From RUG14300 sp964391805 (lineage in GTDB: Bacteria > Bacillota > Clostridia > Christensenellales > CAG-1252), in the NCBI GenBank assembly GCA_964391805.1, contig CAYMNK010000022.1:1-11910 (forward strand): a stretch of DNA of 11,910 nt, given 5' to 3'. Positions 1-6,956 of this stretch are shown here, piece by piece. Numbering within the stretch: position 1 is the first letter of the stretch; every line of letters starts with the position of its first letter. The position numbers and the translations under genes were made by a program. The notes beneath the pieces were generated by a model. It did no database searches. It was not told the origin of the DNA and saw only the letters and a list, made by a program, of their open reading frames with translations.

Positions 1-96
1 TCATTCACAAATAATTTAATATTTAATTTTTGTCTAAACTTTGGGGTTCACTTCAGTTTGTTTGCCGTGCCTTTTTTTGAGTTATTATTCGATTAA
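1..96. other. AT-rich left flank with a possible insertion-sequence end
   Basis: No gene is visible in this stretch downstream of the mgtC-family stop codon. Positions 31-55 start with TGTCTAAAC and contain GGGGTTCACTTCA, a pattern that recalls terminal inverted repeats of IS3-family elements; this is from memory, not from a search. If it is an IS end, the element would extend rightwards, yet the next 40 bases run straight into the mgtC-family gene, so only a relic could be present. A run of seven T at 72-78 is not preceded by a convincing hairpin, so I do not call a terminator. Confidence 0.25.
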
Positions 97-804
97 TTAA
101 TAGATATCTTCCACTCTTTCTATACTCAAGATATAATTATTTTCGCTGATGAGTTTATATATTGTATCTGCTTCAAGTGATTCTTGCGTATTGATTTTGA
201 TATCAGCCTTAATGATTTCGCCGTCGCGGAAGGTTCGAACCTCGAGGAATTTTTCTACATCGAACAATTCTTTGAGTTTATCGAGGGTATCCGAGCCGTT
301 CATAAGTACGAGGATGTGTATCGTATGCATTGTACGGGCATGTAATACTTTGAGCGGTAGGTGTAATACGATTTGGATTACCAATAGAAGAATGGTTCCA
401 AACAGACCGAGAAAATACATTCCGCTACCGAATGCCAAACCTATACCTGCGGTTGCCCATATACCTGCGGCGGTTGTCAATCCGTGAAGTGTGTCTTTAC
501 GGTATACGATGATACCTGCACCCAAGAAACCGATACCGCTGACTACTTGAGCGGCGATTCTTGCGCTATCTGCACCGCGAACACCGTTTTCGCCGGAAAT
601 TTGATCGGCAAAACCGTATTTAGAAATGACCATCATTATAGCGGCAGCCATACAAACTAAAGTGTGTGTACGTACACCCGCTTCCTTTGATCTTGACTTA
701 CGCTCATAACCGATTGCAAATCCTGCTATAACCGCACAAAGAACTCTTAGTATGTAATCTATAAGGTTATCCCAATTATTCAATTGCCAAAAATTATCAA
801 ACAT
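97..804 (-). CDS. MgtC/SapB-family inner-membrane protein
   Basis: This 235-residue protein belongs to the MgtC/SapB family of integral membrane proteins. Family members are linked to growth at low magnesium, and in intracellular pathogens to survival in macrophages by inhibiting the F-type ATP synthase; most homologues in commensals have no tested function. Visible hallmarks are GYERK at residues 32-36 followed by EAGVRTHTLV (41-50), the conserved block ARIAAQVVSGIGFLGAG (81-97), and GLTTAAGIWATAGIGLA (108-124). Four to five hydrophobic helices lie in residues 15-150. A soluble C-terminal domain of about 80 residues, possibly ACT-like as in MgtC, follows. The start has a G-rich Shine-Dalgarno (GGGGG, five bases upstream). 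The gene begins 14 nt after the response-regulator gene ends, so it is probably the last gene of the two-component operon and may be its effector. Family assignment is secure; the physiological role is inference. Confidence 0.93.
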   Translation of the reverse strand: MFDNFWQLNNWDNLIDYILRVLCAVIAGFAIGYERKSRSKEAGVRTHTLVCMAAAIMMVISKYGFADQISGENGVRGADSARIAAQVVSGIGFLGAGIIVYRKDTLHGLTTAAGIWATAGIGLAFGSGMYFLGLFGTILLLVIQIVLHLPLKVLHARTMHTIHILVLMNGSDTLDKLKELFDVEKFLEVRTFRDGEIIKADIKINTQESLEADTIYKLISENNYILSIERVEDIY

Positions 805-818
805 TTTTTACCCCCGAA

Positions 819-1502
819 TTAGTCGTCCGTCATAGTGAAGCGATATCCTACGCCTCTAACAGTTTCGATATAATCCATAGGTATTTTTTCTCTTATGTGA
901 GTGAGGTGAACTACGACAGTACCGGCATCACCGAAGGATTGCATTCCCCATACTCTTTGGAATATAGCATCCTTAGAGAAGACTCTATTGGGGTTACTTG
1001 CCAAGAAGTAGAGCAGGTCAAATTCTTTAGCAGTAAGGAAAACTTCTTCTTCCTTGAAAAAGACCCTTCTGGATAAAGGTTGAATACGGATTTCGCGATA
1101 ATTGATTTCCATACCTCTTTCACCGCTCTTACCTTTGATGCGTTCGTATCTCGCCAAATGCGCCTTTACTCTTGCAACAAGTTCCGCCGGATCGAAAGGT
1201 TTACTGATATAGTCGTCTGCGCCGAAGCCCAAGCCTCTGATCTTATCTATATTCTCCGTTCTTGCAGATACGATGATGATGGGTGTATCCTTGTTTTTGC
1301 GTAATGCTCTACAAATTTCGAAGCCGTCCATATCGGGAAGCATAATATCAAGAATGATCAAATCATAATCTTCCGATTCGGCTTTTTCTAAACCCATTCT
1401 TCCGTTACTTTCGACTGTAACAGCCAATCCTTCTATCTCGAGATAATCTCTTTCAACATCTGCAATGCCTTTTTCATCTTCAACAATTAGAATTCTTTTC
1501 AT
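819..1502 (-). CDS. OmpR/PhoB-family response regulator transcription factor
   Basis: This 227-residue protein is the DNA-binding partner of the adjacent histidine kinase. Its N-terminal receiver domain (about 1-118) shows the acidic pair E8/D9, the phospho-acceptor D52 in the LDIMLPDMDG segment, S79 as switch residue, and K101-P102 with D96-D97 just before. The C-terminal winged helix (about 130-225) has the LTAKEFDLLYFLASNPNRVFS stretch, where the family has its helix-turn-helix scaffold, and ends in the typical ETVRGVGYRF. The start codon overlaps the kinase stop (ATGA, positions 1499-1502), and AAGGAG lies just upstream inside the kinase gene, so the two are translationally coupled. Length and all catalytic residues are normal. 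The likely targets are its own promoter and the downstream mgtC-family gene; the stimulus cannot be read from the sequence. Confidence 0.97.
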   Translation of the reverse strand: MKRILIVEDEKGIADVERDYLEIEGLAVTVESNGRMGLEKAESEDYDLIILDIMLPDMDGFEICRALRKNKDTPIIIVSARTENIDKIRGLGFGADDYISKPFDPAELVARVKAHLARYERIKGKSGERGMEINYREIRIQPLSRRVFFKEEEVFLTAKEFDLLYFLASNPNRVFSKDAIFQRVWGMQSFGDAGTVVVHLTHIREKIPMDYIETVRGVGYRFTMTDD

Positions 1503-2887
1503 TTTTTTCTCCTTATTGGAATTGTAATTTTGATTGTAAGACCGTGATCGTTATAAGCTTCGACGGTGCCCTTATGTGCTACGACAACGCTCTTAACTAT
1601 GCTGAGTCCCAGTCCGCTACCCGAAACGGGGTTAGTCCTCGAGGGATCTCCTCTGTAATAATTTTCAAATATATATTCCGCTTCGAAATCGTTTATACCG
1701 GGACCGTCATCCGATAAATAAATTTCGGCAGTATCGCCACGATCAACTACTTTGATGATCATATTAGCGGTTTTGACAACTTTATATTTAAGACTATTAT
1801 CGCATATATTTTGGAAAATGCGATCGAATTGAACCTTATCAATATTGGCGATAAGTCTTTTGTCTTGCGGAACGATTCCGTTAATGCGGATACCGCGTGC
1901 GGAATATTGTACATAATTTCTGTGAATGAAATCATTGACTACATCACAGATATCATGCTCTTGGAAGGTGTACATAACTTCACGAGATTGCATTTTTGCG
2001 AAAGCGGACAACTTATCGATCAAGCCGTTCATTTGTACCGAGGTTTCGTATATCTTAGTGATATATTCTTGCTCTCTACCGACACGTCCCGCGACACCGT
2101 CCATAATGCCCTTGGAATATCCTTTGATAACCGATAGAGGGGTGCGAAGATCGTGCGAAATACCCGAAATCATAGCACCTTTTTCGCGGTCGAACATTTC
2201 CTTTTCTCTTTCCGAATCTCTTAACCTCTTACGAAGCATATCAAATTCGGCGCAAATAACTCCGAGTTCGTCTTTGTTTTTAGTATCTACCGTCATTACT
2301 CGTTCATAGTTACCTCTAAACACCTCTTTCATTGCATGAGTCAAGGCTTTCAACCTGGGAACTATCATTATTTTTTCGGCAACAGTGATTGCAATAGTCA
2401 TACATATAGCAGCCACAACGACCGAGGCGATATAGATGATATAATACATCTTTACATGCTCACCTGTAAATCCTTCTGTATCTACTGCAACCAACCAGCC
2501 GGAAGATAGTTCTTTAGAAGTGATCATCATACCGTCGATACAAATTATACTTTGCTCGTTATTAGCATCATAGTATTTATCCACCACAGCTTTCACGCTG
2601 TCCGATGTACAATCGGTTTTGACCTCAGTACCGTTTTTTGGATAAAAGAAGTACGCATATCCTCTTGCATTCAATTTACCTATAGCCTCAACTACGGCAA
2701 CGTCATCGGTCGACTCATCGGAAGGAATGTCATCAAATATCTGTCTTATCGCAACCAACTCATCATACGAAACGGTATAATCCTTATCGCTAAAATCTAT
2801 CACATAAAAAAGGCCTGTCAATGCAATGACTGCGATGATTACGCAAAATACGATATTACAGATTATCAATTTACCGTTTAGTTTCAT
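1499..2887 (-). CDS. membrane-bound sensor histidine kinase
   Basis: This 462-residue kinase has the classic class I layout. A first transmembrane helix (about 8-30) is followed by an extracytoplasmic sensor region of about 115 residues with no motif I recognise, and a second helix (about 148-170). A HAMP linker (about 170-225) follows, then a HisKA domain with H245 in SGISHDLRTPLSVIKGY. The HATPase domain carries the N box (FQNICDNSLKY, 358-368), the G1 box DDGPGI (393-398) and the G2 box GSGLGLSIVK (423-432). It should autophosphorylate H245 and pass phosphate to D52 of the regulator encoded next. The start is supported by AGGAG at a good distance and by a promoter upstream (2919-2947). It is the first gene of a kinase-regulator-MgtC operon. 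The sensor domain is acidic with several cysteines; the ligand is unknown. Confidence 0.97.
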   Translation of the reverse strand: MKLNGKLIICNIVFCVIIAVIALTGLFYVIDFSDKDYTVSYDELVAIRQIFDDIPSDESTDDVAVVEAIGKLNARGYAYFFYPKNGTEVKTDCTSDSVKAVVDKYYDANNEQSIICIDGMMITSKELSSGWLVAVDTEGFTGEHVKMYYIIYIASVVVAAICMTIAITVAEKIMIVPRLKALTHAMKEVFRGNYERVMTVDTKNKDELGVICAEFDMLRKRLRDSEREKEMFDREKGAMISGISHDLRTPLSVIKGYSKGIMDGVAGRVGREQEYITKIYETSVQMNGLIDKLSAFAKMQSREVMYTFQEHDICDVVNDFIHRNYVQYSARGIRINGIVPQDKRLIANIDKVQFDRIFQNICDNSLKYKVVKTANMIIKVVDRGDTAEIYLSDDGPGINDFEAEYIFENYYRGDPSRTNPVSGSGLGLSIVKSVVVAHKGTVEAYNDHGLTIKITIPIRRKK

Positions 2888-2918
2888 GTACTCCTATAGA
2901 TTATCAACTATTATTTCT

Positions 2919-2947
2919 ATTTTACTATATAACCGCTCGGATTTCAA
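2919..2947 (-). promoter_or_regulatory. promoter of the two-component/mgtC operon
   Basis: On the minus strand a -35 box TTGAAA (2942-2947) and a -10 box TAAAAT (2919-2924), each matching 5 of 6 consensus bases, are separated by exactly 17 bp. The likely start of transcription lies about 25 bp before the kinase start codon. This fits with the operon being transcribed separately from the PHP-domain gene upstream, although read-through is possible since I see no clear terminator in between. Confidence 0.6.
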
Positions 2948-2961
2948 GGGCTTTTTGAAAT
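2941..2961. promoter_or_regulatory. operator-like inverted repeat over the -35 box
   Basis: ATTTCAA (2941-2947) and TTGAAAT (2955-2961) form a perfect 7-bp inverted repeat with a 7-bp centre. One arm contains the -35 hexamer of the two-component operon promoter. The spacing puts the arm centres 14 bp apart. A regulator bound here would compete with or position RNA polymerase. The encoded OmpR-type regulator is the obvious candidate, though that family more often uses direct repeats about 11 bp apart. Confidence 0.35.
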
Positions 2962-3005
2962 TTTGCCTAAAAACTTTAATATTTCTTGTTATCCGTGGTA
3001 TATTT

Positions 3006-3818
3006 TTAACCGATTTTTAGGCGTTTTCTGGTCAATTCGTCTAAAATAACATTTGGACTACCGATTTCGGCGCCGTAATCTTCGGCGTGATAATCGCTTC
3101 CGCCCGTGCAAATTAGGTCGAATTTTTCCGCAACGTCCTTAATCGATTGACGAACTTCTTTACCGTAATTGGGATAATATACCTCTAACCCGCCTAAGCC
3201 ATATTCGACAAGGTGTGCGACAACACCTTCAAGCTCGCCGTTACGAATAAAACGATAGGGATGTGCCATTACGGGGATGCCACCCGCTTCTTTAATCGTA
3301 GTTACCGCTTCTTCGGGCGAAATTCCGACTTCGGAAACATAACAAGGAGCATTTTTGCCGATATATTTATCGAATGCCTCGGTACGGGTATGCACAAATC
3401 CCTGTTCGTAGAGCATTTTGGCTATATGACTGCGACCTCTCGATTCGCCTTCGAGCTCGTCGTATACCTTAATTTTCACGCCGTGCGCACGCAATTTGCG
3501 AATTATTTCGGCATTTCGCAATGTTCTCAAACGTTGAATTTCGGCAATCTTTTCCTTGAAAACAGAATTATCCATATCTACATTGTAACCTAAAATGTGT
3601 ACTTCTTCGGGCATTCTTGCCGATATTTCCAATCCGGTGATGCAAATCATACCAAGTTCTTTTGCTCGTGCCTGTGCCTCTTTTACCCCCGTAACGGTAT
3701 CGTGATCGGTCAAGGAAATGATTTTCATTCCGAGGGAATGGGCTTTTTCGACCAATTCGGTAGGAGTTAAGGCGCCGTCAGAACATTTAGAATGTAAGTG
3801 TAAATCGATTGTATTCAT
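3006..3818 (-). CDS. PHP-domain metal-dependent phosphoesterase (RNase AM / YciV type)
   Basis: The 270-residue protein is a stand-alone PHP phosphoesterase. Metal-ligand motifs appear in order: DLHLHS (D5, H7, H9) with D14, LTDHDT (D38, H39, D40), E64 in GLEIS, H74 in EVHILGY, H131 in GRSHIAK, H186 in MAHPY, and D242 and H244 in GGSDYH. This set and the inserted domain of about 80 residues between E64 and H186 match the YciV/RnaAM subfamily. Characterised members hydrolyse 3',5'-nucleoside bisphosphates (such as pAp) and trim short RNA 5' ends, including 5S and 23S rRNA in E. coli. All ligands are present, so it should be active with a trinuclear metal site. It begins 11 nt after rmuC with a GAGGT ribosome binding site, so it is likely the last gene of the tilS operon. 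The exact substrate is inferred from family. Confidence 0.92.
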   Translation of the reverse strand: MNTIDLHLHSKCSDGALTPTELVEKAHSLGMKIISLTDHDTVTGVKEAQARAKELGMICITGLEISARMPEEVHILGYNVDMDNSVFKEKIAEIQRLRTLRNAEIIRKLRAHGVKIKVYDELEGESRGRSHIAKMLYEQGFVHTRTEAFDKYIGKNAPCYVSEVGISPEEAVTTIKEAGGIPVMAHPYRFIRNGELEGVVAHLVEYGLGGLEVYYPNYGKEVRQSIKDVAEKFDLICTGGSDYHAEDYGAEIGSPNVILDELTRKRLKIG

Positions 3819-3829
3819 GTAGTACCTCG

Positions 3830-5152
3830 TTATTCGTCGTCGTTATCCGTATCTTGCGGAAGGGCATCTCGCGCATTGTCGGGAAGATCAATTGACCCAA
3901 GTTTTTTACCTATTTTAGCAGTCCTTTTGATGGCCTTTTGCAAATTATCCGATAAAGCTAATGCTTGCTTTTCGCTCTTTTCAAGCAGTTCGGTAAACTT
4001 GGAAAATTCGCTCTTAAAGCCTGCCAAAAGTTGTTGTATTTTCATGCTGTTCTTTTGAATTGCAAGAGTTCTAAATCCAACCTGTAAACTATTCAAAAGT
4101 GCCGCAAACGTAGACGGACCTGCAACGATAATCTTATATTTTTGGCGAATTGACTCTGTCAGCTCGGGATTTTTGGTAACTTCTGCGTATAAACCCTCTA
4201 TAGGAAGATACATTATGGCAAAGTCAAGTGTTTTAGGCGGATGTATGTATTCGTTAATTTCCTTCGCTTCGTTCTTTATACGGGTTTCAAGGTCCTTTTT
4301 CGCCTTGTTCATTTCTTCGATATTACCGTCTAATGAAAACTGTACCAAGCGTTCATAATCCGCAAGCGGGAACTTGCTGTCAATCGGTAGATAAACGTAA
4401 TCATCGTTTCCGGGAAGTTTGATACAAAATTCTACTATCTTATTAGGTTTAATAGTGACGTTTCTTTCGTATTGTTCGGGTGCCAACAAATCCTCCATAA
4501 GACTTTGAAGGGAAGTTTCGCCCCAAGTACCGCGAGTTTTAACGCCATTCAATACTTTGTTTAGATCGGTTACACCCTTGGAGAGATTTTGCATCTCCGT
4601 AAACCCCTCTTTCACTTTTTCCAATTTATCGGTAATCAAAGCAAAGGAAGATTGAAGTCTTTCTTCTAAGCTCTTGTGCAATTTTTCGTCTACGATATCA
4701 CGCATTTGGTTAAGTTGATTGGTGTTATCGGTTCTAATTTCAGTCAAGGACTCCTTAATTTGTTGAGCGATTTTTTCCAATCTTGTCTCTACCGATTGAA
4801 TAGATTGTTTCTCGGATTCCATTATCTTTTGGATATGAGATTCGGTGAGCGCTATCATTCCGTTGACGCTTTTACTCATCTCGTTGGTAAGCTTGTCAAA
4901 ATTGTCATTGGATTGAGTATCTCGACTTCTCATTTGTTCGCTGAGCATCCCCGACAATGCGGTCATGCTGTTTGATTGATCGGCACCGATATTACGCAAT
5001 TCCTTTTTGAGACTGTCTTCCAAATCTTTATGGTCGTTAACAACTGTAGCGTTTGACTTCTTCAGTCCTTTTGCAGATAGAATTAGGGCAACTATACTTG
5101 TGATAGTCGTCAATATACTTAATATCAATATAATAATAACGTTAGTTTCCAT
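3830..5152 (-). CDS. rmuC: DNA recombination protein RmuC
   Basis: This 440-residue protein starts with one transmembrane helix (about 4-27), continues with a long charged, coiled-coil region (about 35-200), and ends in the RmuC domain. Signature segments are RGTWGETSLQSLMEDLL (207-223), the YLPIDSKFPLADYERLV stretch (254-270), LDFAIMYLPIEGLYAEV and the AGPSTFAALLNSLQVGFRTLA stretch in the last third. The domain is related to restriction-endonuclease-fold nucleases. In E. coli rmuC limits recombination at inverted repeats; the biochemical mechanism is not settled. The N-terminal anchor suggests action at the membrane. The gene overlaps the 3' end of cca by 11 bp (5142-5152), and its ribosome binding site (AAAGGCGG) lies inside the cca coding region, so the two are likely coupled. 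The C-terminus is acidic (QDTDNDDE). Family call is firm. Confidence 0.94.
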   Translation of the reverse strand: METNVIIILILSILTTITSIVALILSAKGLKKSNATVVNDHKDLEDSLKKELRNIGADQSNSMTALSGMLSEQMRSRDTQSNDNFDKLTNEMSKSVNGMIALTESHIQKIMESEKQSIQSVETRLEKIAQQIKESLTEIRTDNTNQLNQMRDIVDEKLHKSLEERLQSSFALITDKLEKVKEGFTEMQNLSKGVTDLNKVLNGVKTRGTWGETSLQSLMEDLLAPEQYERNVTIKPNKIVEFCIKLPGNDDYVYLPIDSKFPLADYERLVQFSLDGNIEEMNKAKKDLETRIKNEAKEINEYIHPPKTLDFAIMYLPIEGLYAEVTKNPELTESIRQKYKIIVAGPSTFAALLNSLQVGFRTLAIQKNSMKIQQLLAGFKSEFSKFTELLEKSEKQALALSDNLQKAIKRTAKIGKKLGSIDLPDNARDALPQDTDNDDE

Positions 5153-6389
5153 TGTTACCGCCTTTAAAATCCTTAAGGAATTGAATTATTTCGCTTTTTG
5201 AAAGTTTTTGATATCTTTTATAGATAACATGCATCATTTGATCGAGCACTTCTGCACGCTCAGAGCCGTATATTCCTGCCTCGTGAAACATTTCTTCGGT
5301 TACACCTATAGCACTTGGCTTCAGCGGAAGCGATGAAAACGTTATGCTTCGGAAATGTGAACCCGGGTTTTTGGGCAGTTGCATGGCTTTTGCTATGCAC
5401 GTAAAGTGGCCGTTTAAAGTGCTATATTTTGCGATAAAAAGCAAATATTCTACGTCGTCCCAGTTTCTATATACCAGTTCGGCGTCGAGATGCATTGTTT
5501 TGACCGTTTCTTTCGGGTAACCTAACCCGTCTGCACCGAATACTTGATCTATGACTTCGTGATTGTTACGACATAGTATTAACGCAAAAATGTGTAGCTT
5601 CCCGGGAGAAAATGCTTTTTCTACTGCACTAAAATCCTTATGATAGATGTCATCGAATACGGGATGATCCCAAAACGGCTTCCAAAGACCGAGTTCGCAC
5701 ATTTTTCTGATACCCATCGATACGGTTCCTTTTAGGTTGTATTTTGTATTCGATACCAATATTTTTTGCAATTCTTCGCGTTTACGTTCTACCGTAATAT
5801 CTCTCAATTGATCTCTCGATTCTTTGGCTCCTTTAAAAGTTTCTGGCTCGATGTCGAATCCAAGTTCGCACGCAAAGCGAATCATTCTTAACAGCCTTAA
5901 TCCGTCTTCGCTAAATGTTTCTTGGGGACTACGCACGGTGCGAATTCGTCTCGCCTTTATGTCGTCTAATCCACCGACTACGTCAACGACTTCGTTAGTC
6001 ATTACATCGCAATAGAGCGCGTTTACGGTAAAATCGCGCCTTAAAGCATCGGTTTCTATGTTGTTTACGAATTCCACAGAGTCGGGAGTATGCTTCCCGC
6101 CTATAGGGTAACTGTCCCTTCTAAAAGTGGTATATTCAAATTGTTTTCCGCAATAAATAATGAGCACGGTACCTATTCTTGGATTAACATCCTTGACCGA
6201 CGCAACATTCGATAATTCCTTGCGAATTTGATCGGGTGTAAGAGAACCGCAAATATCCACATCGGTATAATTAAGAGATTCGACATTGTTAAAAAGGACG
6301 CTGTTCCTTACGAAACCGCCTACAATGTAGATGGGTGCACTTAAAAATGCGGATAATTTTTTCAGTTCTCTCGGTACTGCAATTTTCAT
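5142..6389 (-). CDS. cca: CCA tRNA nucleotidyltransferase (class II, poly(A) polymerase-like)
   Basis: This 415-residue enzyme adds or repairs the 3'-CCA of tRNAs using CTP and ATP. It has the class II nucleotidyltransferase head: the IVGGFVRN motif (22-29), catalytic DVD (D43, D45), the RRDFTVNALY segment (117-126), a GGLDDIKARRIR stretch (139-150), and the EDGLRLLRMIRFACELGF block (161-178), in which E161, D162 and R165 correspond to the EDxxR template motif that selects C and A. The C-terminal half is less conserved and should form the neck, body and tail that hold the tRNA; no HD hydrolase motif is evident. Its start overlaps the hpt stop (ATGA, 6386-6389) without a strong ribosome binding site, which suggests coupled translation. 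A poly(A) polymerase activity cannot be excluded from sequence. Note that the tRNA-Pro in this window already encodes CCA, so a repair role fits at least that tRNA. Confidence 0.93.
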   Translation of the reverse strand: MKIAVPRELKKLSAFLSAPIYIVGGFVRNSVLFNNVESLNYTDVDICGSLTPDQIRKELSNVASVKDVNPRIGTVLIIYCGKQFEYTTFRRDSYPIGGKHTPDSVEFVNNIETDALRRDFTVNALYCDVMTNEVVDVVGGLDDIKARRIRTVRSPQETFSEDGLRLLRMIRFACELGFDIEPETFKGAKESRDQLRDITVERKREELQKILVSNTKYNLKGTVSMGIRKMCELGLWKPFWDHPVFDDIYHKDFSAVEKAFSPGKLHIFALILCRNNHEVIDQVFGADGLGYPKETVKTMHLDAELVYRNWDDVEYLLFIAKYSTLNGHFTCIAKAMQLPKNPGSHFRSITFSSLPLKPSAIGVTEEMFHEAGIYGSERAEVLDQMMHVIYKRYQKLSKSEIIQFLKDFKGGNNGN

Positions 6390-6934
6390 TTCTTTGTATA
6401 TGCTTCAGGTGCAAGTATGCCTATTTCGGGGAGTTGACGATATCTTTCTTCATAATCAAGGCCGTAACCGACGATGAAAACTTTCGGAATGGTGAAGCCG
6501 ATATAATCGCCTTTCAATTCGGTTCTTCTACCTTCGGGCTTATCCAATAGAGTACAAATTTTGAGCGAAGCAGGTCCTCTTGCTTCAAGCAATCTCGTCA
6601 CGTATTTTAGAGTCAGTCCCGAATCGATAATATCTTCAACGATAATGACGTTCTTGCCTTCGATCGGAGATGATAGGTCCTTAGTTAATTTTACTTCACC
6701 GCTTGTACTTGTGCCTCCGAGATAACTCGATGTAGCAATAAAATCGATAGTAAGATCAACATCGATATTTCTAATCAAGTCGCAAAAGAACAACGAAGCA
6801 CCGCGAAGGGTACATATTAGGAGCAAATCCTTGCCCTTATAGTCGGCAGAAATCTGTTCACCCAATTCCTTAACTCTCTGAGCAAGCTGTTCTTTGCTAA
6901 TTAGTATTTCTTGAATATCCTTATATAATTGCAT
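6386..6934 (-). CDS. hpt: hypoxanthine phosphoribosyltransferase
   Basis: This 182-residue cytosolic enzyme converts hypoxanthine (and usually guanine) plus PRPP to IMP or GMP in purine salvage. The PRPP-binding loop is VIIVEDIIDSGLTL (96-109), with the paired acids E100/D101 and D104. The flexible-loop residues S70-Y71 lie in TSSYLGG, and the CTLRGA segment (41-46) carries the pyrophosphate-binding LRG loop. The C-terminal FIVGYGLDYEERYRQLPEIG stretch is the typical purine-contacting end. Length is standard for the family. The start is supported by AAGGAG seven bases upstream. The gene begins 22 nt after tilS, an adjacency well known from Bacillus, where ftsH follows; here cca follows instead, overlapping by four bases. 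Confidence 0.96.
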   Translation of the reverse strand: MQLYKDIQEILISKEQLAQRVKELGEQISADYKGKDLLLICTLRGASLFFCDLIRNIDVDLTIDFIATSSYLGGTSTSGEVKLTKDLSSPIEGKNVIIVEDIIDSGLTLKYVTRLLEARGPASLKICTLLDKPEGRRTELKGDYIGFTIPKVFIVGYGLDYEERYRQLPEIGILAPEAYTKK

Positions 6935-6956
6935 AAATGCACTCCTTGTTGTAAGT

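Noticed and set aside
72..78. T7 run as a terminator of the mgtC operon
   Set aside because: The run is T-rich on the plus strand, which is the wrong strand for the minus-strand operon, and no stem precedes it on either strand.
149..487. Plus-strand open frame within the mgtC-family gene
   Set aside because: It is a shadow of the minus-strand gene, with no supporting start signals and no recognisable domain. The same holds for the other frames antisense to the large genes, for example 1080-1304, 1926-2309, 3213-3593 and 7171-7491.
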